Shown here piece by piece: positions 6,816 through 12,993 of a stretch of DNA of 25,682 nucleotides. This DNA is from Clostridium sp. CAG:354_28_25 (GTDB lineage: Bacteria; Bacillota; Clostridia; TANB77; CAG-508). The translations under genes were made by a program, and so were the position numbers. The notes beneath the pieces were generated by a model that was not told the DNA's origin, did no database searches, and saw only the letters and a program-made list of their open reading frames with translations. The DNA lies in assembly GCA_001915925.1 (NCBI GenBank), contig MNRL01000004.1:1-25682 (forward strand), written 5' to 3'. The stretch's first letter is position 1. The number at the start of each line of letters is the position of its first letter.

Positions 6816-8222
6816 TTACATTTTATTTAATAATTCTTTAATAAATTTCCATATCTTTTTGGTAGAACTTATAGAAAGTCTTTCACTTGGGCTGTGTACG
6901 TCAAATGTGTTTGGTCCTATACACACATATTCACAGTTCGGTTTTTTATTTATAAAAAATCCTCCTTCTACTACTCCTTGTGATACAATCTCTTCCAACT
7001 CTTCATTATAAAGCTCTTTATATACCTTTTCACATTCACTTGCTAAAGTATTTTTTTCTCTCTTTGGTACACCTTTTAAGGTTTGATTCCATACTATTTC
7101 TATGTCATATTTTTTTATTAAACTTTCTAAATTTTCTAAGTATTCTTTTTCGAATGCTGGTACATTACTTCTTTCTGAAAATTCTATCTCTATATCATTT
7201 TCATTTGTTTTTACCTTTGCCATATTACCTGATTGTAATACATTTCCTTTCTTATCTTTCTTTATGGCTCCATTTTGAAATTCTTTAATAAAATCTATTA
7301 TTTTATTGCTATTTTCTTTATTTATTACCTCTATAATTTCTAAATCCTTATTTAATTCTATTTTTACTTCTTTTCCATAAAATTCTTTTTGTTTAGTTAT
7401 TTCTTTTGTTATAATTTCTTCTGCATTTTTGTTTTCTGTAACAAATTTAACTGACATCTCTCTTGGAATAACATTCACCCTGCTTCCACCTGTTATATTT
7501 GATAGCTGGACATCTTCCAATTTTTTTAATATCTCTATTGCTAATTTTATCGGATTTCCTCTTGTTTCATCCCCTATATTTCCACCAGAGTGACCTCCTT
7601 TAAAATTATCATATACTAATTCAAAGCCTGGCTTAACTGTTTTTTCTCTTGTAAAATTTATTTTTCCTTTCCATTCATTACATTCTGCTGAACTTACCAA
7701 GATTTTTCCTTCTTTTCCATTATCTAATGAAATTATTCTATTACTTTCTACGTTAGCTAAATCTAAATTTATCGCACCTAACATTGTCGTTTCCTCTTCT
7801 GAAGTAAAAATACATTCTAATTTAGGTGCTTTTATCTTTTCACAATCCAGCACAGCTAATATAATTGCAACCCCTATTCCGTTGTCTGCTCCAAGTGTTG
7901 TTCCTTTTGCTTTTATGAAATCCCCATCCACATATAACTCTAGTCCATCTTTAGAGAAGTCATGTTTACTTTCTGGAATTTTTTCGCAAATCATATCAGT
8001 ATGTGCTTGCAAGGCAATTGGTTGGTTGTTTTCTTTACCTGGTGCAGCATTCTTTTTTAATATTATATTTCTATAGTTATCAGTGTAATATTCCAAATTT
8101 CTCTCTATAGCAAATTTTTTTAAAAATTCTACAATTTTATCTTCTTCTCCTGATTTTCTTGGAATTTTGCTTATCTCTTCAAAGTATTTCATTACCTTAC
8201 ATGGTTTTATTTCTTCTAACAT
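6816..8222 (-). CDS. pepD: PepD-type aminoacyl-histidine dipeptidase (M20 metallopeptidase)
   Basis: PepD is a cytosolic, dinuclear-zinc dipeptidase of family M20. The family's classic substrates are Xaa-His dipeptides such as carnosine, though many members are broad. Metal-site motifs are HTDM (His74, Asp76), GADNG (bridging Asp113), the catalytic Glu pair in FTSEEETTMLGA (about 142-144) and a C-terminal VHSPSERL His. GGHSGGNIG (about 209-217) marks the dimerisation-domain region. The 468 residues are the normal length for PepD (480-490), longer than other M20 peptidases. GAGGAGG precedes the ATG. It begins 11 bases after the ABC ATPase stop, so it is almost certainly co-transcribed with the transporter under the histidine leader, which supports a role in freeing His from imported or internal peptides. 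Confidence 0.9.
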   Translation of the reverse strand: MLEEIKPCKVMKYFEEISKIPRKSGEEDKIVEFLKKFAIERNLEYYTDNYRNIILKKNAAPGKENNQPIALQAHTDMICEKIPESKHDFSKDGLELYVDGDFIKAKGTTLGADNGIGVAIILAVLDCEKIKAPKLECIFTSEEETTMLGAINLDLANVESNRIISLDNGKEGKILVSSAECNEWKGKINFTREKTVKPGFELVYDNFKGGHSGGNIGDETRGNPIKLAIEILKKLEDVQLSNITGGSRVNVIPREMSVKFVTENKNAEEIITKEITKQKEFYGKEVKIELNKDLEIIEVINKENSNKIIDFIKEFQNGAIKKDKKGNVLQSGNMAKVKTNENDIEIEFSERSNVPAFEKEYLENLESLIKKYDIEIVWNQTLKGVPKREKNTLASECEKVYKELYNEELEEIVSQGVVEGGFFINKKPNCEYVCIGPNTFDVHSPSERLSISSTKKIWKFIKELLNKM

Positions 8223-8233
8223 AAATACCTCCT

Positions 8234-9034
8234 CTATTTTAAATATCTTTTTAAAAACTCTTTCGTTCTTTCTTTTTTAGGGTTATCTATTACTTCTTCT
8301 GGTTTGCCTTGTTCAATAATTTCTCCGTTACTCATAAAGATAACTCTATCTGCAATTTCTCGTGCAAAACTTATTTCGTGTGTAACAATAACCATCGTTC
8401 TCTTTTCACTTGCAAGTTGTTTTACAACTTTTAAAACCTCTCCTACCAATTCTGGATCAAGTGCACTAGTAGGTTCATCCATAAAAATAATCTTTGGATT
8501 TATTGCAAGTGTTCTCGCAATAGAAGCTCTTTGTTGCTCTCCACCTGATAAATTACATGGGTATTGGTTTATTTTTGCTTCTAGACCCATTCTCGTTAAA
8601 ATTTTGATGCTCTCTTTCTCTGCTTCTTCTTTCGATTTTTTTAAAACATGTATCATTGCTTCAGTTACATTTTCTAAAACAGATAAATGAGGAAATAAAT
8701 TAAAATTTTGAAATACCATTCCACATTCTAAATTCATTTTATTTAAAGTCTCTTTATCGGCATATATAGCTTTGTTCTTCTTTTTATTGTATTTTTTAGG
8801 TAAATTATTAACTGTTTTAACTTTCTTTATCATAGATTCTCCACATATTTTTATGTTTCCACCATCTATTTTTTCCAATTGGTTTATACATCTTAATACT
8901 GTAGATTTACCAGAGCCAGAAGAACCAATTATTGCTAATACTTCACCTTTATTTACAGAAAAAGAAACATTTTTTACTGCATAGTTCTCTCCAAATCTTT
9001 TTACCAAATTTTCGATTTCTAATATATTATTCAT
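8234..9034 (-). CDS. Polar amino acid ABC transporter, ATP-binding protein
   Basis: This is the cytoplasmic ATPase of a PAAT-type amino acid importer (HisP/GlnQ/ArtM family). It has Walker A GSSGSGKST (37-45), Q-loop Gln109 in VFQNFNLFPH, signature LSGGEQQR (162-169), Walker B IIFMDEP (182-188), the D-loop SALDPE and H-loop His219 in VTHE. Residues about 70-100 form a Lys/Asn-rich insertion not found in the shortest family members. FQNFNLFPHLSVLENV is diagnostic of the amino-acid subfamily. Sequence alone does not fix the substrate; the histidine leader upstream suggests histidine. It starts 16 bases after the permease and ends 11 bases before pepD. Confidence 0.95.
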   Translation of the reverse strand: MNNILEIENLVKRFGENYAVKNVSFSVNKGEVLAIIGSSGSGKSTVLRCINQLEKIDGGNIKICGESMIKKVKTVNNLPKKYNKKKNKAIYADKETLNKMNLECGMVFQNFNLFPHLSVLENVTEAMIHVLKKSKEEAEKESIKILTRMGLEAKINQYPCNLSGGEQQRASIARTLAINPKIIFMDEPTSALDPELVGEVLKVVKQLASEKRTMVIVTHEISFAREIADRVIFMSNGEIIEQGKPEEVIDNPKKERTKEFLKRYLK

Positions 9035-9050
9035 TCTTCTCGCTCCTTTC

Positions 9051-9701
9051 TTAAGTTATAGTGTAATAACTATATTTTTTCTCAGCCTTATTAAATGCAT
9101 AAGTAATTATTGTACATAAGACTAAATACATTAATCCCGCCACACATAATGGCAAAATAGAAAATTGATAACTTGCTTGTTTTTGCGCCAATGCAAAAAT
9201 TTCTGTAATTCCTATTATTTGTGCTAATGAAGTAGTTTTTATTAATGATATTACTTCATTTGACATAGCTGGCAATATTCTTTTTACAATCTGTGGTAAT
9301 AGTATTCTAAAAAAAGTTTGTGTTTTGCTAAATCCTAATGTAAAAGCAGCTTCTTTTTGACCTTTTGGTATACTTAAAATTCCACTTCTAAATATTTCTG
9401 CAAAATATGCTGCATAATTTACTACAAAGGCAATTATTATTGCTATAAATCTGTCATAGGTTACCTTAAACAAATAATATGGTGCAAAATATATAAAAAT
9501 TATTTGTAACATCATTGGTGTTCCTCTAATAATTAAAATATATAATTTTGTAATTAAATTTACTAACTTACATTTTGAATTTCTGGCAACTGCAACTAGT
9601 ATTCCTGCTGGAATTCCAAAACCTAACGTAAGCAAAAAGATTAGTAGAGTTGTTCCCAATCCTTCTGATAAAATTTTTAATAAATTTAAAAAATTTTCCA
9701 T
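9051..9701 (-). CDS. Polar amino acid ABC transporter, permease protein
   Basis: This is the membrane subunit of the importer. It has about five transmembrane segments across 216 residues, the usual size for HisM/GlnP-type permeases. The EAA loop that docks on the ATPase is EIFRSGILSIPKGQKEAAFTLGFS, with the following FFRILLPQIVKRILPA helix. A single permease gene implies a homodimer. The start follows GAGGAGGAAAAG. It is separated from the binding-protein gene by the 90-bp palindromic element at 9714-9803. Confidence 0.95.
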   Translation of the reverse strand: MENFLNLLKILSEGLGTTLLIFLLTLGFGIPAGILVAVARNSKCKLVNLITKLYILIIRGTPMMLQIIFIYFAPYYLFKVTYDRFIAIIIAFVVNYAAYFAEIFRSGILSIPKGQKEAAFTLGFSKTQTFFRILLPQIVKRILPAMSNEVISLIKTTSLAQIIGITEIFALAQKQASYQFSILPLCVAGLMYLVLCTIITYAFNKAEKKYSYYTIT

Positions 9702-9713
9702 CTTTTCCTCCTC

Positions 9714-9803
9714 GGGATTTTGGGGACGTTCCTAAAATCCCTCTTTTATTTTTGAATTAATTAAATTTCTAAATTAGAAAAAAGTACCGTCCCAAAAATC
9801 CTA
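9714..9803. repeat. REP-like palindromic intergenic element
   Basis: The outer ends are near-complementary: GGATTTTGGGGACGTTCC (from 9715) against GGTACCGTCCCAAAAATCC read back from 9801. Inside the left half GGGATTTT (9714-9721) pairs perfectly with AAAATCCC (9734-9741), and TTTCTAAATTAGAAA (9766-9780) is a second, internal dyad. GC-rich ends in an AT-rich gap, between two genes of one operon and starting at the stop codon, resemble clostridial REP-type elements mobilised by IS200-like RAYT transposases. Only one copy is in this window, so repetition in the genome is unproven. Confidence 0.5.
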
Positions 9804-10589
9804 AGCTGTTAAATCTGCTCCAAGCCATTTTTCTGATAATTCTTTTAATTTTCCTTCCGCTTTTAATTCATTTAATGCATTTTCTACTTTATCCTTTAAA
9901 GCTGTATTTCCTTTTTTAAATGCTATAACCATTCCTTTTGATTCTTCACCTATTCCAATAGCATCAAATGTTTTAAAATCCTTGTCTTGATTTTGTATAA
10001 TATAATTTCCGGAAATTTGACTCATATATACTGCATCTATATTTCCTGTTTCTAAATCCATAAGGGCTGTTAAATAATCTGTATATCCTATTACTTCATC
10101 TAACTCCTTACCATATTCAGATTCATTTAATCTCTTTTCTTGTACAGAACCACTCTGAACACCAATCTTTTTACCTTTTAATTCATCTTGATTTGTATAA
10201 CTTGAACTACCTTTTACAACAAACATTGATTTATCTTTAACATATGGATTACTTAATGTCATTGCTTCATTTCTTTCTTCTGTATATCCAAATCCATTCC
10301 ATATACAATCAATATTTCCTGAATCAAGTTCTTGTTCTTTAGCTGCCCAAGATATAGTTTGAACTTCCAATTTCATCCCTAATTTATTACAAACCTCTTG
10401 AGCTAAATCTATGTCAAAACCTACTAATTCGTTATTTTCGTTTCTATATCCCATTGGTGGAAAACTATCATCCATTCCCAATACAAATGTATTGTCCTCT
10501 TCTTTACTATTTTTGTTAAATGTAATTGCCACTCCTATAATTGCAATTACTAATATTACTCCTACAATAATTAAAATTTTTTTACTCAT
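9801..10589 (-). CDS. Amino acid ABC transporter substrate-binding protein, membrane-anchored
   Basis: This is the extracytoplasmic solute-binding protein of the importer (SBP family 3). Family motifs are FVLGMDDSFPPMGYRNENNELVGFDIDLA (about 34-62), the WNGFGYTEERNE stretch (aligning with the usual 'T.ER...' motif), and GKKIGVQSGS. It has a basic N-terminus and a hydrophobic segment at about residues 4-24, but no Cys in a lipobox. It is therefore probably held by an uncleaved N-terminal helix rather than a lipid anchor. The start at 10589 is chosen because GGAGG (10598-10602) sits ahead of it; the in-frame ATG at 10604 contains that ribosome site itself. It is the first gene after the histidine leader and attenuator. 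Confidence 0.93.
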   Translation of the reverse strand: MSKKILIIVGVILVIAIIGVAITFNKNSKEEDNTFVLGMDDSFPPMGYRNENNELVGFDIDLAQEVCNKLGMKLEVQTISWAAKEQELDSGNIDCIWNGFGYTEERNEAMTLSNPYVKDKSMFVVKGSSSYTNQDELKGKKIGVQSGSVQEKRLNESEYGKELDEVIGYTDYLTALMDLETGNIDAVYMSQISGNYIIQNQDKDFKTFDAIGIGEESKGMVIAFKKGNTALKDKVENALNELKAEGKLKELSEKWLGADLTA

Positions 10590-10653
10590 ATCATTTACCT
10601 CCATTGTTAATTTAATAAGGTTTACACCTTTAGTTATTTATTTGAAGACCTTT

Positions 10654-10683
10654 TTGTTAAAATGTCGCGACCAATTTTAACAA
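10654..10683. promoter_or_regulatory. 30-bp dyad with GTCGCGAC core, downstream of the attenuator
   Basis: Perfect ten-base arms TTGTTAAAAT / ATTTTAACAA flank a GTCGCGAC palindrome (10664-10671). The GC-rich core stands out in this AT-rich region. It lies between the attenuator terminator and the binding-protein ribosome site, so it could be an operator or a second RNA hairpin. An AAGACCTT copy beside it (10645-10652) matches the terminator arm and could compete for pairing. Confidence 0.5.
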
Positions 10684-10688
10684 ATACG

Positions 10689-10731
10689 AAAAAAGACCTT
10701 AAAGATACATTCTTAGTACCTTTAAGGTCTT
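10689..10731 (-). terminator. Intrinsic terminator of the histidine attenuator
   Basis: On the minus strand AAGACCTTAAAG pairs perfectly over 12 bases with CTTTAAGGTCTT (10720-10731 with 10693-10704). The loop is 15 bases and the stem ends in a run of six T. It sits between the leader peptide and the transporter genes, where termination would block the whole operon. Confidence 0.9.
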
Positions 10732-10732
10732 C

Positions 10733-10819
10733 TTAAACAATAAAGGCACAAGCAGTTAAAGCCTGTGCCTAATAGACACAAGCTTACCTGTGATGATGAT
10801 TTAATCCTTTATTGTTTAA
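10733..10819 (-). promoter_or_regulatory. Attenuator with mutually exclusive RNA stems
   Basis: In transcription order there are four segments: 1 = CACAGG (10787-10792, inside the last His/Arg codons), 2 = GCTTGTG (10777-10783), 3 = CACAGGC (10761-10767), 4 = GCTTGTG (10747-10753). Pairs 1:2, 2:3 and 3:4 are all possible (with G-U pairs) and exclude one another. The 3:4 stem extends to ten pairs (AGGCACAGGC with GCTTGTGCCT). An outer perfect 14-bp repeat joins leader codons 5-9 (10806-10819) to 10733-10746, one base from the terminator. Freed CCTTTA (10741-10746) could pair with TAAAGG (10719-10724) in the terminator's first arm and act as antiterminator. The pairings are seen in the sequence; the switching model is inference. 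Confidence 0.75.
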
Positions 10820-10831
10820 TATATTTCTCAT
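10784..10831 (-). CDS. Histidine leader peptide, 15 aa
   Basis: The peptide is MRNILNNKGLNHHHR with three consecutive His codons (CAT CAT CAC) then Arg and TAA. Its ATG is preceded by AAAAAGGAG at good spacing, about 24 bases after the expected transcript start. The His run overlaps segment 1 of the attenuator stems. The expected role is as a sensor: a ribosome stalls on the His codons when charged tRNA-His is scarce and so changes the fold of the following RNA. The size and placement match leader peptides of proteobacterial his operons. Arg might add a second signal but there is only one codon. Confidence 0.85.
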   Translation of the reverse strand: MRNILNNKGLNHHHR

Positions 10832-10860
10832 AAAAAGCTCTCCTTTTTTAATTGTGTAAT

Positions 10861-10889
10861 AGTATACAATGTTTTTTTATGTTAGTCAA
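10861..10889 (-). promoter_or_regulatory. Promoter of the leader / amino acid transporter operon
   Basis: TTGACT (10884-10889), 17 bases and TATACT (10861-10866). It begins just past the end of alr, giving a transcript start near 10854. Confidence 0.85.
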
Positions 10890-10895
10890 TACTTT

Positions 10896-11963
10896 TTAAT
10901 TATTTTTGTAAATTCTTGGAACTCTCCCACCTATCTGGCATAATATTTCATACGGTATTGTTTCTAAGTGGTTTGCTGTTTCTTTTATATGTTTATTGTC
11001 TTTTAACACTTCTACTTTATCATATAAATGTACTTCTTCATCAATCTCTACAAATAGCATATCCATACATACATTTCCAACAATTTTGTATTTTTTATTA
11101 TTTATATACACATATCTTCCTGTATTTTTTCTAATTATTCCATCTGCATATCCCACAGGAATTACACCTATCTTTGTATCTTCTTCTGCCTTAAATATTC
11201 CGTTATATCCTACAACTTCGCCCTTTTTTAAATTATGAATTTGAACTACTTCACTAATTAATTTTACTGGTGATTCTAATTCAATTTTTTCGGAAAATCC
11301 ATACATAATTATTCCTAATCTACAACCATTAGCTTCTTCTGGCTTTTTATAGTTTGTTAGTGCTTCACTTGCTGAGATGTGAATAATTGGAACTTTGGAA
11401 ATATCTATTTCTTTTAATAACTTCTCAAAAACGGCTATTTGCTTATTATAATCTGTTTCATTTGATGCATTATAGATATGTGTAAAAATTCCTTCTACAT
11501 TTATATTGTTATTTATACACTTATCATATAAACTTTTTAAATTCTTATTTATTCCTAACCTATTCATTCCTGTATTTATCTTTATATGGGCTTTTAACCC
11601 ATGTAAATTTTGAGCTAGTATTTCTTCTAAACAATCTTCTGAATGAATTGTTATTGTTATATTATATGCTATTGCTTCTTTAATGTGCTCTTTATTTATA
11701 TGACCTAATACTAATATTGGAATACTTTTAAATTCTTTTCTTATTGCAATTGCCTCTTCTAACGTTGCCACTGCTAAATAGTTACATCCAGCATCAATTA
11801 TTGTCTTTGTAACAGCTAAACTTTCATTATCTAAGCCATAACAATTAGCTTTTACAACTCCAAAATAATATTTATATGTCGGATAATTATTTATTATTGT
11901 TTTTAAATTATTTTTTATCTTGGCTAAATCAATTTCTAAATATGTATTTCTCGAAAAAGTCAT
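10896..11963 (-). CDS. alr: Alanine racemase
   Basis: This PLP enzyme interconverts L- and D-alanine, supplying D-Ala for peptidoglycan. Lys38 in VVKANCYG is the PLP lysine (the usual text is VVKANAYG; here Cys replaces Ala). The catalytic Tyr is Tyr253 in VVGYNGIF. The PLP-phosphate region and the C-terminal beta domain (GVIPVGYADGI, GNVCMDMLFVEI, GGRVPRIY) are all present at normal length (355). The ATG follows AGAGGTG. A TTGACA promoter lies at 12014-12042. A five-codon start-to-stop frame with its own AGGAG site (MNIII, about 11975-11992) precedes it, probably without function. Confidence 0.96.
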   Translation of the reverse strand: MTFSRNTYLEIDLAKIKNNLKTIINNYPTYKYYFGVVKANCYGLDNESLAVTKTIIDAGCNYLAVATLEEAIAIRKEFKSIPILVLGHINKEHIKEAIAYNITITIHSEDCLEEILAQNLHGLKAHIKINTGMNRLGINKNLKSLYDKCINNNINVEGIFTHIYNASNETDYNKQIAVFEKLLKEIDISKVPIIHISASEALTNYKKPEEANGCRLGIIMYGFSEKIELESPVKLISEVVQIHNLKKGEVVGYNGIFKAEEDTKIGVIPVGYADGIIRKNTGRYVYINNKKYKIVGNVCMDMLFVEIDEEVHLYDKVEVLKDNKHIKETANHLETIPYEILCQIGGRVPRIYKNN

Positions 11964-12013
11964 ACTTACACCTCTTTTATATTATTATATTCATAATTCT
12001 CTCCTTTTTGATA

Positions 12014-12042
12014 AATATATATTTAATATTTAAATTTGTCAA
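12014..12042 (-). promoter_or_regulatory. Promoter of alr
   Basis: TTGACA (12037-12042), 17-base spacer and TATATT (12014-12019), about 50 bases upstream of the alr start. Confidence 0.75.
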
Positions 12043-12102
12043 AATTAATTCATCATCCAAATCTTTTACTTAGTTTATAGACTATAATTTTGTCAATCTA
12101 AA

Positions 12103-12139
12103 TAAAAATGGCAGGAAGCCTAATATAACTTTCCTGCCA
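12103..12139 (-). terminator. Terminator of the small broken gene
   Basis: TGGCAGGAA / TTCCTGCCA (12109-12117, 12131-12139), nine perfect pairs, followed by ATTTTTATTT on the minus strand. It starts three bases after the TGA of the 52-codon frame. Its first arm GGCAGGA is also repeated in the ribosome site of that frame. Confidence 0.85.
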
Positions 12140-12142
12140 CTT

Positions 12143-12301
12143 TCATCTCTGTGTTAAGCAAAATATATAATCTCTGTTCTGTAAGTATGGCGCACACATG
12201 ATGTTAGTGGTTATACCATACCACATTTTGAAAACTTTGCTTATTTTCTTAAGCTCCCTTATGTCTGTCTACCGTTTTCTAATCTCTTTTAATGTGTACA
12301 T
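12143..12301 (-). pseudogene. Small gene of 52 codons interrupted by an in-frame TAG
   Basis: From the ATG at 12301, preceded by GGCAGGAGG, the frame reads MYTLKEIRKR, then TAG, then TDIRELKKISKVFKMWYG and on through MCAPYLQNRDYIFCLTQR to TGA at 12143. The 41 codons after the TAG are open although the region is AT-rich, and the TGA is followed at once by a terminator. A promoter lies at 12342-12371. So promoter, ribosome site, frame and terminator form one unit, which suggests a real small basic protein with a nonsense change (for example CAG or AAG to TAG). TAG is used as an ordinary stop elsewhere here (fic and the binding-protein gene). Alternatives are a 10-residue leader peptide followed by a regulatory RNA, or a purely noncoding RNA of about 230 bases. 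I do not recognise the protein. Confidence 0.5.
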
Positions 12302-12341
12302 TTTTTCTACCTCCTGCCTTCTGGCTTATGTTAACAGAAAT

Positions 12342-12371
12342 ATTATACCATAATATATAATTAGATTTCAA
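12342..12371 (-). promoter_or_regulatory. Extended -10 promoter inside the end of the phosphatase gene
   Basis: TATAAT (12342-12347) with upstream TGG, and TTGAAA (12366-12371) at an 18-base spacer. The -35 box lies in the last codons of the phosphatase gene. It drives the small unit at 12103-12301. Confidence 0.7.
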
Positions 12372-12888
12372 ATTCTTGTACTTCGCAATTATGTAAGCAA
12401 TAATTAATAAGCTTACCATCTTCAGGAATTCCTTTAAAATAACAATTTATTGCTATACTTACACCACCATGTGTTACTAATAAAACATTTTTATCTTTAT
12501 ATTCTTCCTTTATTTTGTCTAAGAAATTTGAAATTCTACTGATAATTTCTTGAATTGTTTCTGCTCTTTGGTATCTTGGATGGGCATTATAATCCCAAAA
12601 TTCATCAAATTTTATTTTTTCACCTTCAAATTCTCCAAAATTTCTTTCAATTATCTGATCATCAAATATAATTGGAATATTTCTTCCTTCGTTTATTATT
12701 TCTGCTGTTTTTTTAGCTCTCTTTAATGGTGAACAAATTATTAAATCTATATCTATATTCTTTAGTTCTTCTTTAGTTTGTTTTGCTTGCTTAATTCCGA
12801 CTTCATTTAGTTCAATATCTGCTCTTCCCTGTGTTTTTCCTTGCACATTCCAATCTGTTTGTCCATGTCTTGTTACATAAATCTTCAT
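12361..12888 (-). CDS. Histidine phosphatase family protein (phosphoglycerate mutase-like)
   Basis: The protein belongs to the branch-1 histidine phosphatases. RHGQTDWN at residues 8-15 carries the nucleophilic His9. The second His is in LLVTHGG (about 138-144), and SPLKRAKKTAEII and ERNFGEFEGEK are typical central motifs. At 175 residues it is a single minimal domain, closer to CobC/PhoE-type phosphatases than to the larger glycolytic mutase GpmA, so I would not call it a mutase. The substrate is unknown. Its ATG follows AAAGGAG. It has its own promoter overlapped by a palindrome (12926-12965). Confidence 0.9.
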   Translation of the reverse strand: MKIYVTRHGQTDWNVQGKTQGRADIELNEVGIKQAKQTKEELKNIDIDLIICSPLKRAKKTAEIINEGRNIPIIFDDQIIERNFGEFEGEKIKFDEFWDYNAHPRYQRAETIQEIISRISNFLDKIKEEYKDKNVLLVTHGGVSIAINCYFKGIPEDGKLINYCLHNCEVQEFEI

Positions 12889-12925
12889 TTTTTTCTCTCC
12901 TTTATAGTCAAACTTTACAAGTCAA

Positions 12926-12965
12926 ATTATAGTTCATTTATAGTATTATGTAAAATACATAATAC
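12926..12965 (-). promoter_or_regulatory. Promoter of the phosphatase gene overlapped by a 23-bp palindrome
   Basis: TTTACA (12949-12954), 17 bases and TATAAT (12926-12931). A perfect dyad GTATTATGTA / TACATAATAC with a three-base centre (12943-12965) covers the -35 box. It could be a repressor site, or the terminator stem of sdaA, but no T run follows. Confidence 0.7.
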
Positions 12966-12993
12966 TCATTCAGGTATAACTAAAAATTATATT

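Noticed and set aside
10605..10895. T-box riboswitch controlling the amino acid transporter
   Set aside because: There is no TGGN antiterminator box or specifier-loop architecture, and the His-codon leader explains the region better.
11975..11992. Five-codon frame MNIII with an AGGAG site ahead of alr, as a leader peptide
   Set aside because: It is very short, carries no regulatory codon run and has no following terminator or alternative stem.
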